A stretch of DNA of 64,000 nt from Gemmatimonadota bacterium (GTDB taxonomy: Bacteria; Gemmatimonadota; Gemmatimonadetes; Longimicrobiales; Gaopeijiaceae). Below, in pieces: positions 40,977 to 49,809 of the stretch (position 1 is the stretch's first letter; each line of letters begins with the position of its first letter). The notes beneath the pieces are model-generated. The model made no database searches, was not told where the DNA came from, and saw nothing but the letters and a program-made list of their open reading frames with translations. The DNA is taken from positions 1 to 64,000 of the forward strand of contig JAPOYJ010000069.1 of NCBI GenBank assembly GCA_026706635.1, written 5' to 3'. The position numbers and the translations under genes are program-made.

Positions 40977-42504
40977 GCTCGCGCTGCTCGCGCTCGCCTC
41001 CTGCGAGAGCGCGGAGGCCCCGGCCGCCTGTGGTCCCATCGCGGACGTGACCGTCAACGCGGGCGAGACCACCAATGTCGCGGCCTGCTTCACCGATGCG
41101 AACGGCGATGTTCTGAGCTACTCGGTCACGTCCTCCGATCCCGGTGTGGCCACGGCGTCGTTGTCGGACACCACCGTCACCGTCACGGCGGTTGCGCCCG
41201 GAGACGCGACGGTCACGGTCACGGCCTCCGATCCGGGCGGCCTGAAGGGCGAGCAGGCCTTCTCGGTAACCGTGCCGAACCGGGCTCCGGAGCCGGACGG
41301 CGCGATGCCTCCCGTCACGGTTGCCGTCGGCCGGACGGAGACGGTGGATGCGTCTTCGTACTTCACCGAGCCGGACGGGGAGACGCTGGCCTACTCCGCC
41401 ATCTCGTCCGACACGGACGTAGCCACGGTGTCGGTGGCGGTCAGCACGGTGACGGTCACGGCGCTGGCGGGGGGCGCTTCGAGCGTGACGGTCACGGCCA
41501 GGGATCCCGGCGGGCTGGCCGCGACGCAGGCGTTCCAGGTCACGGTCCCGAGCCCGCCTCAGCGCCTGACGAACGAGGGTGGCGAGTTGCCAGCGTGGTC
41601 CCCGGACGGGGAGAAGATCGCTTTCGATTCCGACCGCGACGAATTCGACGCCTACGATATCCATGTGATGGACGCGGACGGGGACACGCAGGAGCGCCTG
41701 ACGGATGCAGGGGGCTTTTTGCCAGTGTGGTCCCCGGACGGGGAGAAGATCGTCTTCATGTCCAACCGCGACGGCGGTGAATTCGACTTCGATATCTATG
41801 TGATGGACGCGGGCGGAGACAACGAGGAGCGTTTGACGGATGCAGGGGGCTTTTTGCCGGTGTGGTCCCCGGATGGAGAGAAGATCCTCTTCGTGGCCGA
41901 CCGCGACGGCGGTCAAATCGTCGAATTCGATGTCTATGTGATGGACGCGGACGGGGGCAACGAGGAGCGCCTGACGGATTCAGGTGGCGATTTCCCAGCG
42001 TGGTCCCCGGATGGGGAGAAGATCCTCTTCATGGCCGACCGCGACGGCGGTCAACTCCTCGACTACGATATCTATCTGATGGACGCGGACGGAGACAACG
42101 AGGAGCGTCTGACGGATTCAGGTGGCGAGTGGCCCAAGTGGTCCCCGGACGGGCAGAAGATCGTCTTCATGTCCGACCGCGACGGCGATGAACTCGAACA
42201 CTACGACATCTATCTGATGGACCCGGACGGAGAGAACGAGAAGCGCCTGACGGAGGAGGGTGGTTGGCTTCCCGTATGGTCCCCGGACGGGGATAGGATC
42301 GGCTTCATGTCCGACCGCGACGGCGATGAACCCGAACACTACGACATCTACCTGATGGACGCGGACGGAGACGACGAGGAGCGCCTGACGGAGGAGGGTG
42401 GTTGGCTTCCCGTGTGGTCCCCGGACGGGGATAGGATCGTCTTCATGTCCGACCGCGCCGGCGATGAATTCGAATTCGATATCTACGTGATTCAGATCAG
42501 GTAG
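40957..42504 (+). CDS. Lipoprotein with Ig-like modules and PD40 propeller, copy 2
   Basis: About 515 residues if started at GTG 40957, which gives VRYLPTVLALLALASC as a plausible lipoprotein signal made partly of aldo/keto reductase codons. Two Ig-like modules (one fewer than copy 1) and seven PD40 blades follow, ending FEFDIYVIQIR exactly as in copy 1. The frame is open back to 40804 and beyond through the reductase fragment, so a fusion product is possible. The insertion that made this copy destroyed the reductase gene. Confidence 0.75.
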   Translation: MRYLPTVLALLALASCESAEAPAACGPIADVTVNAGETTNVAACFTDANGDVLSYSVTSSDPGVATASLSDTTVTVTAVAPGDATVTVTASDPGGLKGEQAFSVTVPNRAPEPDGAMPPVTVAVGRTETVDASSYFTEPDGETLAYSAISSDTDVATVSVAVSTVTVTALAGGASSVTVTARDPGGLAATQAFQVTVPSPPQRLTNEGGELPAWSPDGEKIAFDSDRDEFDAYDIHVMDADGDTQERLTDAGGFLPVWSPDGEKIVFMSNRDGGEFDFDIYVMDAGGDNEERLTDAGGFLPVWSPDGEKILFVADRDGGQIVEFDVYVMDADGGNEERLTDSGGDFPAWSPDGEKILFMADRDGGQLLDYDIYLMDADGDNEERLTDSGGEWPKWSPDGQKIVFMSDRDGDELEHYDIYLMDPDGENEKRLTEEGGWLPVWSPDGDRIGFMSDRDGDEPEHYDIYLMDADGDDEERLTEEGGWLPVWSPDGDRIVFMSDRAGDEFEFDIYVIQIR

Positions 42505-42616
42505 ACTGGGGTCCTCTGGCTCAACCTGCTGGTTCTTCTCGAAGGTCGACCGCAAGTTCGGAGCGCGGACCGCGGAGCATCTGTCCCGGGTGCCGGAGGG
42601 ACGTCGCGCATCTGGA
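42476..42616 (+). repeat. Downstream flank of lipoprotein copy 2, duplicate of 40252-40384
   Basis: Same sequence as 40252-40384. After CGCGCATCTGGA this copy lacks about 12 bases but continues with GTCGCCGACGCGATCGTAGA, still similar to the ATPase fragment in the other copy, then diverges by about 42650. Confidence 0.8.
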
Positions 42617-42693
42617 CGTCGCCGACGCGATCGTAGACTGCGACTGACGCGGAGCTGTTCCCGACGAGTGGGTAGGTAGGGGGAACCCGTGGG

Positions 42694-42753
42694 CGTGGTG
42701 GGGCGCGAGGCCACGCCGCTCCCGCCGTGGGCGGTTTGTCCACGGGCTGCTAG
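42694..42753. repeat. Right-end fragment of the dispersed repeat
   Basis: CCGCCGTGGGCGGTTTGTCCACGGGCTGCTAG-type terminus (identical TTTGTCCACGGGCTGCTAG as at 27063-27081) without a left end. It ends three bases before the stop codon of the dehydrogenase subunit gene. Confidence 0.7.
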
Positions 42754-42755
42754 AG

Positions 42756-43466
42756 CTATACCAAATCCTCCCCCTCCAGCCCCAGCCGCTCGAGAACCTC
42801 CGGCGGCGGCCCGTCGAAGCTGGGGAGCGGGACGTTGCCGACGTACCCCAGGTCGCGCATCCCCTCGTCGGTGGTCCAGAAGGCGGTGGAGACCAGGTCG
42901 CGGAAGTGGTCGAAGAAGCGCGCCTGAGCCCTCAGCGCCGCGGGTGCCTCGGGGGCGTAGCAGATCTCGTCGCAGATCTCGCGGCGCCGACTCTCGGAGA
43001 TGTCGGCGAAGCCCGGCTGGCCGAAGCGCCTGCGGGCCTCGCGGTTGAGCCACGCCAGCCCGCCGCGCACCATGTCGAGGCTCCATTCGTGGCCGGGGGC
43101 GGACACGTACTCGTTCACGAAATCGGCGGCTCCGACCGTGCTAGCGGCGGGGGAGCGGTCGTCGGCGGGGATGATCAGGTCGGCGAGCACAGCCGCCTGC
43201 CCTACCTCCTCGTCGGTCAGCACCATCTCCCACGGCACCACGGGGTCGAGGAGATCGGGGTCGGTCGGGGTTCCCGCCGCCAGCGGGTTCGCGGGCGGCA
43301 GCGGATCGAATCCCGAGAGCTCGCTGTGGGCGGCCTCGGTCTGGCTCGCCGCCCCGTCCGGGCTATCGGAGCCCTCGCGATCCGGTGCGCACGCGCCCGC
43401 AACTCCGCCCGTCGCACCCAGGACCGCGCCACCTGCGATCACCTTGAGCGCACCCCTGCGGGTCAT
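42756..43466 (-). CDS. Gluconate 2-dehydrogenase subunit 3-like protein (GMC partner)
   Basis: 236 residues from ATG at 43466, which follows GGAGGAGGGG and gives a twin-arginine signal directly at the N-terminus (MTRRGALKVIAGGAVLGATG, then a Cys-containing AGAC). The mature part has the subunit-3 layout: LTDEEVGQAAVLADLIIPAD, GAADFVNEYV, and GYVGNVPLPSFDGPPPEVLE. Such subunits accompany GMC flavoproteins as Tat-exported partners. The frame is open to 43631, where an ATG overlaps the GMC stop; the extra N-terminus contains a duplicated copy of the start region. Function follows the neighbour. Confidence 0.8.
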   Translation of the reverse strand: MTRRGALKVIAGGAVLGATGGVAGACAPDREGSDSPDGAASQTEAAHSELSGFDPLPPANPLAAGTPTDPDLLDPVVPWEMVLTDEEVGQAAVLADLIIPADDRSPAASTVGAADFVNEYVSAPGHEWSLDMVRGGLAWLNREARRRFGQPGFADISESRRREICDEICYAPEAPAALRAQARFFDHFRDLVSTAFWTTDEGMRDLGYVGNVPLPSFDGPPPEVLERLGLEGEDLV

Positions 43467-43546
43467 CCCCTCCTCCCCAACTTCGTTGCCGTCGTGAACC
43501 AGTGCGGAATTCGCAATAGTTGCCCGGCTGCGGGTCATCCCCTCCT
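43456..43546. repeat. 19-bp direct repeat flanking a 53-bp insert at a start codon
   Basis: CTGCGGGTCATCCCCTCCT occurs at 43456-43474 and again at 43528-43546. It contains the start codon (CAT on this strand) and ribosome-binding site of the dehydrogenase subunit. The 53 bases between the copies include a CAACTATTGCG-type motif. The structure looks like an insertion with target duplication and leaves two possible starts. Confidence 0.75.
43496..43521 (-). promoter_or_regulatory. Operator-like inverted motif, copy 2
   Basis: On the minus strand: CAACTATTGCGAATTCCGCA followed by CTGGTT, matching the motif at 34821 and 58470. It lies 30 bases upstream of the ATG at 43466, inside the 53-bp insert. 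Confidence 0.45.
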
Positions 43547-43627
43547 TCCCCTCTTCGCTACCGCCCTCGGATCCGCCAAGGCCCACCGCCGCCTCGTCCG
43601 GTGCCGCACGGTCCCGTCCTCGCCCGC

Positions 43628-45403
43628 TCATCCGATGCTCCGCCGCCTGAGCTGCTCGACGATGTAGTCGCTGGCTCGCCACGCAAGCGCCATGATCGAG
43701 AGCGTCGGGTTCTTGTCGGCGTTCGAGACGAAGGGCGCCCCGTCGGTGACGAAGAGGTTGGGGACGTCCCACGACTGGCAGTACTCGTTCAGCACCGAGC
43801 TGCCGGGATCATCGCCCATGCAGGCGCCGCCCACCTCGTGGATGATCTGTCCGCCCTGGGAAATCGCCCGGGCGCCCTCGGTCTGGATGGTGCTCAGCAC
43901 CTTGCCGCCCATCTCCTCCACGATCTCGGCGAAGGTGCGCTGCATGTGGAGCGCCTGATTCAGCTCGTGGTCGGCCCACTTCCAGTGGAACTTCAGCACC
44001 GGCACCCCGTAGCGGTCCACGCGGTCGGGGTCGATCTCGCAGTAGCAGTCCTCGTTGGGGATCATCTCGCCGCGCCCGTCGAAGCCGACGAAGCTGCCGT
44101 AGTAGCGCCGGCAGTCCTCCTTGAAGTCCTGTCCGTAGCTGCCGCCGGTCAGCGGCTCCAGCCCGCCGAAGGCTCCGAAGCCGGGCATGCGCCGACCGCC
44201 GCCGAACTCGATGTGGTAGCCTCGGGGAAAGTCCAGCTTCCCGGCCAGCTGCTCGCTGTAGAGCCACCAGGGCATGTACATGTGAATCCCCGAGGCGCCG
44301 TCCTCGTTGTGCGGCGGAAGCGCCTGGAGCGCCGGAATGTGCGAGTAGACCCCCGCGCCGACGGTGTCCATGACGTACTTGCCGACCAGACCCGAGGAGT
44401 TGGCTAGGCCGTCGGGGAAGGGGGCGCTCCTGGAGTTGAGCAGTATGCGCGCCGACTCGCAGGCGCTGGCGGCGAGGACCACGACGCGCGCCCCCGCGTA
44501 CTCGTCCAGTAGCGTCCTGCGGTCGATGAAGTGCACTCCGGTCGCCCGTCCGCGCGCGTCCACCGTGACCTCGCGCACCATGGCGTCGGTCCGCACCTCG
44601 AGGTTGCCGGTGGCGAGCGCGGGGGGAATCAGCACGGTGGTGGACTGGAAGTTGGCCCGGATCGAGCAGCCGCGCCCGCACGAAGTCGCCCAGTAGCAGG
44701 CCGCGCGGCCCCGCATCGACTCCGCCGTGACGCGCTGGGCGAGCGCATTGCCTGGGAAGAGCTGCGCCGGGAGACTATCGGCGTCCTGGGTCCGGGTCAG
44801 GATCGCGAGGTGCGCCGGGATGACCGGAATTCCCATGCGTCGGCACGCCTTGCGCGTCAGGAGCTCGTAGGCGCGTGGCCTCGGCGCGGGCTGCAGCACC
44901 CCCGGTGAGGAGTTGGGCGTGTTCTCGAGGCCTTCGTTCGACCCGTAGACGCCGATCAGCGCCTCGGTGCGGTCGTAGTAGGGGGCGAGGTCGTCGTAAG
45001 AGAGCGGCCAGTCGAAGCCCAGGCCGTCGCGGCTCCTCGGCTTGAAGTCGTACTCGCCCATCCGGAGCGAGATGCGGCCCCAGTGGTTGGTGCGTCCGCC
45101 AAGCATCCTGGAGCGCCACCACATGAAGCTGCTCCCCTCGGCCACCGAGTAGGGCTCGCCGGGCACCTGCCAGCCCCCATCGACGGTGGCGTCGTAGAAG
45201 CCGAAGGGCTTGGCGGGGGTACCGGCACCCCTGAGCGGGGCTTCGCGGGGAAGCTGGAACATCGGGGTCTCGCGCACCGGGTCGTAGTGCCGCCCGGCCT
45301 CGAGCATCAGGACGCGCAGCCCCGAGACCGCCAGGACGAAGGCGGCCATGCCGCCGCCCGCGCCCGATCCCACAACGATCGCGTCGTAGCGGCGGCGGCT
45401 CAC
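43628..45403 (-). CDS. GMC family FAD-dependent oxidoreductase
   Basis: 591 residues from GTG. FAD-binding GSGAGGGMAAFVLAVSGLRV near the N-terminus, GGRTNHWGRISLRM, and the C-terminal GMC domain with VGGACMGDDPGSSVLNEYCQ and FVTDGAPFVSNADKNPTLSI, which carries the substrate-site His and Asn. It resembles the large subunit of gluconate/sorbitol dehydrogenases and oxidises an alcohol or sugar, passing electrons to a partner. The Tat-exported subunit 3 gene follows directly (ATGA overlap if the longer start is used). No cytochrome subunit is seen. Confidence 0.9.
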   Translation of the reverse strand: MSRRRYDAIVVGSGAGGGMAAFVLAVSGLRVLMLEAGRHYDPVRETPMFQLPREAPLRGAGTPAKPFGFYDATVDGGWQVPGEPYSVAEGSSFMWWRSRMLGGRTNHWGRISLRMGEYDFKPRSRDGLGFDWPLSYDDLAPYYDRTEALIGVYGSNEGLENTPNSSPGVLQPAPRPRAYELLTRKACRRMGIPVIPAHLAILTRTQDADSLPAQLFPGNALAQRVTAESMRGRAACYWATSCGRGCSIRANFQSTTVLIPPALATGNLEVRTDAMVREVTVDARGRATGVHFIDRRTLLDEYAGARVVVLAASACESARILLNSRSAPFPDGLANSSGLVGKYVMDTVGAGVYSHIPALQALPPHNEDGASGIHMYMPWWLYSEQLAGKLDFPRGYHIEFGGGRRMPGFGAFGGLEPLTGGSYGQDFKEDCRRYYGSFVGFDGRGEMIPNEDCYCEIDPDRVDRYGVPVLKFHWKWADHELNQALHMQRTFAEIVEEMGGKVLSTIQTEGARAISQGGQIIHEVGGACMGDDPGSSVLNEYCQSWDVPNLFVTDGAPFVSNADKNPTLSIMALAWRASDYIVEQLRRRSIG

Positions 45404-45457
45404 GGCAGCCTCACCTTAGGCTTAGGGGCCGCCTCGCGCCCCGCGCACCCCACCCCG

Positions 45458-46375
45458 TCAACTATCGTCGCTCTCGTCGCCGAAGGCAGGGGAAGGGGGC
45501 GCGATCCGGTCGTACCTGAAGTTCGGGATCTCGAAGTCGTAGGGGAGGACCGGCGACATGACCAGAATGTTCTGGGGCCGGTAGTGGAGCAGGAGGTGCG
45601 CCACCTCGTTTCCGCGGGCGTCCACGGCCCGGACCACCCGGTCGGGAGCCTCCGGGCGCTCGTCCTCGGGCGGCTCGAATCCGCTCGCGCGCACCTCTGT
45701 GAGCTCCTGTAGCATGTTGCGAATGGTGTTCCTTCGGACCGAGGTGTCGGCGGGCTCGCGGTCCGCCAGCCACCCCCCCCCGCCGTCGCGCTCGTAGAGG
45801 GTCGTCTCGCCGTCCGCCGTCACGGCCACGCTCTGGATCTCGGCCGTGTCCACCTGCAGCATCACCTTGTTGCGCCACTCGAAGAGGCTGCGCCCGACCA
45901 TGAACCGCATGTCGCCGCGCACGAAGTACACCGTGTCGAGGCCGGGAAGGCGGGCGTACCCGGTGCGGGTGTAGGGAGCGTGCTTGCCCCAGACGACCGC
46001 CACCTCCTCGTTGACGACCATGAAGCGCGCCTGCTCGTCGGTAATGCGCATCTCCTCGTGGTTCACCGGATTCGTCGACGCGACGCCCGCCACCTGTGCG
46101 CTGTCGAATGCGCGCAGGAGTCGGCTCACCGTGGTCGGGTCCGCCTCGTACTCGTTGACACTCCACACGCCGCCGTCCTTCTGGAGGAGGAAGGTGTCCG
46201 TAGGGGTGGCGAACTCGATGCGTTCGGTCGATTCCGAGTCGAGCTTCGCCAGGGCGGCGGCCATCCCCGAGTCGGGGAGCTCCTCCTCGGCGCTCCCGAC
46301 CGTCGCGACGAGGACGTACACAGCGGTCAGGACCGCGAGCGCCAGGAGCGATGCCAGCAGGGTCTTCCTACTCAT
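45458..46375 (-). CDS. DUF4340 domain protein of a Gld-like ABC operon
   Basis: 305 residues from ATG at 46375, overlapping the stop of the upstream permease gene (ATGA). N-terminal membrane anchor (TLLASLLALAVLTAVYVLVA), then a DUF4340-type periplasmic domain (STERIEFATPTDTFLLQKDG ... VWSVNEYEADPTTVSRLLRA ... RNTIRNMLQELTEVRASGF). DUF4340 proteins regularly accompany GldG-like auxiliary transporter subunits. Probably part of the same membrane complex; biochemical role unknown. Confidence 0.85.
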   Translation of the reverse strand: MSRKTLLASLLALAVLTAVYVLVATVGSAEEELPDSGMAAALAKLDSESTERIEFATPTDTFLLQKDGGVWSVNEYEADPTTVSRLLRAFDSAQVAGVASTNPVNHEEMRITDEQARFMVVNEEVAVVWGKHAPYTRTGYARLPGLDTVYFVRGDMRFMVGRSLFEWRNKVMLQVDTAEIQSVAVTADGETTLYERDGGGGWLADREPADTSVRRNTIRNMLQELTEVRASGFEPPEDERPEAPDRVVRAVDARGNEVAHLLLHYRPQNILVMSPVLPYDFEIPNFRYDRIAPPSPAFGDESDDS

Positions 46376-48690
46376 TCTCCACTTGCCTCCATCCATTGCG
46401 AATCGTCGCGCCAGCGGCGGCGGGCGCGCTTCCCACGGCCAGTCACCCTGGCCACCCCCACGATCACGAAGAGCGCCGGCACGCCGATCAGCGACACCCA
46501 GCGCAGGGCGGCCCTACCGCCGTCGGACTCGAATACCAGCGGCGGCGGCGTCCGATTCTTGGACCGGATGCTGATCAGCGCCTCGTCCTGCACGAGCCAG
46601 TCCAAGGCGTTTGCCGCGAAGGCGAGGTTGTGCGCGTTGCCCCGGGTGTGCCTGTCCAGGATGAAGTCGGCGTCGGCCACGGCCACGAGGCGGCCGCCAG
46701 CGCGCCCCTGGGCAAGTTCCCCCTCCGGGTCCGCCACCTCCTCAACCGCATCGCCGCCGCCCACAGCCGCGAGCGACGGGTCGTACGCGACCGCCACCGT
46801 GTGGACCCCCAGCTCGCCCGCGTCCTCGCCGAAGGGCTGGCCTGGCTCTATCGACAGCCCCGCCTCGCGAGTGCCGCCGCTCTCGGTGGTCGTCCAGAGC
46901 GGGGTCACCGCCGGATCGTCCTCGTTCCAGAGGAGGGTCGAGGCCCACGCCATCCCGATGTTCGGCAAGTTGCTGTTGGTCGCGTGGTCGGCGCCACGCG
47001 ACGCCATCGGCCAGAGCGGGTAGGGCTGGTGAACGTTGAACATGCCCCGCCTGATCGAGACGCGTTGCGGCGAGGCGTTGTCGAACACCATCTCCCCCGT
47101 GACCTCGATGCCTCTCTCCGCAAGAAGGCCTTCCAGTCCGGATTCGCGCGGGGTGGTCATCGGCGGTCGTGGGAAGTAGGAGTGCCGCTCGACCAGGAGC
47201 AGCGCCGCGCCGCCGTCGTTCAGGTAGCCGTCGAGCGCCCCGGCGGCGTCCTCGGAGAGCTGGTCGGGGCCGACCAGCACGGCGACATCGATCGAGCTGG
47301 CGTCGAGCGCCACAGCCGAGTCGGCTCCAAGATCGATCGTCGTCACGTCGTAGCGATCGTCCACCGCCTCCACGAAGGCCGCCATCTCGCCGTCCCCGGG
47401 CTCGCCAGCTCCAAATCCGGTCAGGAATGCGAGGCTGGGCGGTGTGTCTGCCGTCATCTTGGCGATTCCGGAGACCAATCGGAACTCGAGATCGTCGGCC
47501 GACCTCACGACCGGCACGGTCTCGAGCTCGTCGGCGTAGCTCACGGCCAGTCCGAAGTAGCCGCGCTTTACCTGGTACTCGTCGTCGCCGATGACGTTGA
47601 AGTCGATCGGCATGATGTTCATCTCCGACGCCTGCCGCTTCTGCTCGGGTCCGTCGTCCGGGTTTACCTCATGCACCGCGAGCATGCCGCCGGACGCTTC
47701 GCGCAGATCGGCCACCAGGTCGCGCACGTCGCGCACCAGCAGCTGTATCTCCCGCGGCAGGTCGTCGCTCAGGAATACGGTCAGGTTCACTATGTCGTCG
47801 AGCCCCTCGAGAACCTCGCGGCTCCCCTCGGAGAGGGTGAAGAGACGATCCTCGGTCAGGTCGAGCCGCCCGCGCACGTAGCTTCCTAGGAGGTTGAGGA
47901 CGAGCACCGCCGTCGCGATCGCCGCGGTGCCGATGCGAAGCCGCCTGAAGGCGTCGCCCGACCTGCTCAGCCGCTCCCTGCTCAGCGCCGCGACCGCGAA
48001 GAGCAGGAAGAGGCCGGTCGTCGTCACGAAGTAGAGCAGGTCGCGCAGATCGATCACGCCCCGGCCCACATTCTCGAAGTGGCTTACCACCGAGAGCTGA
48101 ATGAGCCATCCACCGACGAGGCGCGGCAGAGCGATCTGCACCACTGGGTGCCCCACCAGCACCAGGAAGAGGGCCACGAACCCGCCGATGATGAAGGCGG
48201 TGATCTGGTTGCGGGTGATCGACGACGCCCAGATTCCGATGGCGAGCATCTCGGCGATCAGGAGCGCGGCGCCCAGGTACTGCGCCAGCGCAATACCCAC
48301 GTCGGCCCCGGATGCGGCCAGGACGCCGACCGCCATCGGGAGCGTGCCCAGCATCGTGATCATCACGAAGAGCCAGCTGCCGAGGAATTTTCCGAGCACG
48401 ACCTCGGTCTCGCTCAGCGGCTGCGCCATCAGCCACTCGAGGGTGCGGCCCCGGCGCTCCTCGGCGAGGCTACGCATCGTGACGGCTGGCATGAAGACCA
48501 CCAGCAGCCAGGGGAGCAGGTCGAAGTAGGGTCTGAGCGTCCCCGCCCCCAGGGCGTAGATCGAGCGGAACGAGAGGTAGAGACTCAGGCCCAGGAACGC
48601 GACCGCCAGCACGTAAGCCGTCGGCTGGTCGAAGAACCCCTTGAGCTCGCGGCGGGCTACGAGGAGGACCTGTCTGGCGAAGCGATTCAT
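46372..48690 (-). CDS. Fused ABC-2 permease and GldG-like auxiliary protein
   Basis: 772 residues. The first about 250 residues are an ABC-2 permease with six helices (RELKGFFDQPTAYVLAVAFL; MLGTLPMAVGVLAASGADVG; QITAFIIGGFVALFLVLVGH), as in GldF/NosY. A further helix leads into a GldG/ABC_transp_aux periplasmic domain (RLFTLSEGSREVLEGLDDIV, then MTADTPPSLAFLTGFGAGEP) and a C-terminal anchor (VSLIGVPALFVIVGVARVTG). In Bacteroidota the two parts are separate gldF and gldG genes. The start overlaps the ATPase gene stop. No gliding genes are otherwise present here. Confidence 0.88.
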   Translation of the reverse strand: MNRFARQVLLVARRELKGFFDQPTAYVLAVAFLGLSLYLSFRSIYALGAGTLRPYFDLLPWLLVVFMPAVTMRSLAEERRGRTLEWLMAQPLSETEVVLGKFLGSWLFVMITMLGTLPMAVGVLAASGADVGIALAQYLGAALLIAEMLAIGIWASSITRNQITAFIIGGFVALFLVLVGHPVVQIALPRLVGGWLIQLSVVSHFENVGRGVIDLRDLLYFVTTTGLFLLFAVAALSRERLSRSGDAFRRLRIGTAAIATAVLVLNLLGSYVRGRLDLTEDRLFTLSEGSREVLEGLDDIVNLTVFLSDDLPREIQLLVRDVRDLVADLREASGGMLAVHEVNPDDGPEQKRQASEMNIMPIDFNVIGDDEYQVKRGYFGLAVSYADELETVPVVRSADDLEFRLVSGIAKMTADTPPSLAFLTGFGAGEPGDGEMAAFVEAVDDRYDVTTIDLGADSAVALDASSIDVAVLVGPDQLSEDAAGALDGYLNDGGAALLLVERHSYFPRPPMTTPRESGLEGLLAERGIEVTGEMVFDNASPQRVSIRRGMFNVHQPYPLWPMASRGADHATNSNLPNIGMAWASTLLWNEDDPAVTPLWTTTESGGTREAGLSIEPGQPFGEDAGELGVHTVAVAYDPSLAAVGGGDAVEEVADPEGELAQGRAGGRLVAVADADFILDRHTRGNAHNLAFAANALDWLVQDEALISIRSKNRTPPPLVFESDGGRAALRWVSLIGVPALFVIVGVARVTGRGKRARRRWRDDSQWMEASGE

Positions 48691-49664
48691 TCTCCGTCCT
48701 CCTCGTCCATGGTCTCGTCCGGCTGTGCCATAGCTTCGTCCGGCTGGTCCATGGTCAGCTCGTGGAAGAGCTGCTCCAGCGAGGCCTGCTCGCGCCGAAG
48801 CTCCCAGAGCACCCACCCGCGGTCGGCCGCAAGCCGCGAGATCTCGGGCCTTAGCTCCTGCCCCTCGGCCGCCTCGACGTGGACCCGAAGACGCCCGTCG
48901 ATCGGCTCGGATGCGTGTCCGATGACGCCGGGAAGCTCCGCCAGTCCGTCCTCCAGCCCCTCGCCCTCCGCCTCGACGGTGTAGCGGGCGACTCCCCGGT
49001 GGGCTGCCATCAGCTCGGTCACGGTGCCGTCGGCGGCGATGGCTCCCTTCGAGATAACGAGAAGCCGGTCGCAGGTGGCCTCGACCTCCTGCATCACATG
49101 GGTGCTCAGAATGACCGTGCGCTCGGCCCCCAGCGAGCTGACCAGCTTGCGAATCTCGACGCGCTGGTTGGGGTCCAGCCCCTCGGTCGGCTCGTCCAGT
49201 ACCAGGATCTCGGGCTCGTGCAGGATCGCGCCCGCCATCCCGGTGCGCTGCCGGTAGCCCTTCGAGATCTCGCCGATCGGCCGGAAGAAGACGTCAGCCA
49301 GGCCGGTCTCCTCCACGGCGCGCCCTATCGCGCGGGGCGACTCGTCGGCGTCCAGGCCGCGGAGTCGTGCCACGTACTCCAGGAACTCGCAGACGAGCAT
49401 GTCGTCGTAGAGGGGGTTCGCCTCGGGCAGGTACCCGACACGCGACTTGGCGGATGTCAGCTCCGCCGCGATCGGCACTCCGTCGAAGCTGATCGCCCCC
49501 TTGTCGGGCTGCAGCGTGCCCGTGAGCATTCTCATCGTCGTCGTCTTTCCCGCCCCGTTGGGTCCGAGAAAGCCGAGCACCTCGCCGCGATCGACCTCGA
49601 ACGACACCCGGTCCACCGCCACTATGGGACCATAGCTCTTGGTCACCCCTTCTACTGAGATCAT
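48687..49664 (-). CDS. ABC transporter ATP-binding protein, GldA-like
   Basis: 325 residues from ATG at 49664. Walker A GPNGAGKTTTM (about 34-44), Q-loop region YLPEANPLYDDM, signature SKGYRQRTGMAGAI, Walker B ILVLDEPTEGLDPNQ and the switch His (STHVMQ). An extra C-terminal domain (YTVEAEGEGLEDGLAELPGV and onward) is typical of the GldA/NatA branch. A short repeated tail DQPDEAMAQPDETMDEEDGE closes the protein. It energises the fused permease encoded immediately downstream. Confidence 0.93.
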   Translation of the reverse strand: MISVEGVTKSYGPIVAVDRVSFEVDRGEVLGFLGPNGAGKTTTMRMLTGTLQPDKGAISFDGVPIAAELTSAKSRVGYLPEANPLYDDMLVCEFLEYVARLRGLDADESPRAIGRAVEETGLADVFFRPIGEISKGYRQRTGMAGAILHEPEILVLDEPTEGLDPNQRVEIRKLVSSLGAERTVILSTHVMQEVEATCDRLLVISKGAIAADGTVTELMAAHRGVARYTVEAEGEGLEDGLAELPGVIGHASEPIDGRLRVHVEAAEGQELRPEISRLAADRGWVLWELRREQASLEQLFHELTMDQPDEAMAQPDETMDEEDGE

Positions 49665-49809
49665 GCGGGCCAAAGCCTCCTGTGATTGACTGCACCGCGT
49701 CGGGGCCAGCCACGAAGGGGCCGGCTCCAGCGCAAACAGCGTCGATTCTAGGCCAGCGAAGCGTCGATGTCCAGTATCTTGAGACACCCCGACGAAAGAA
49801 AGTGGACCG

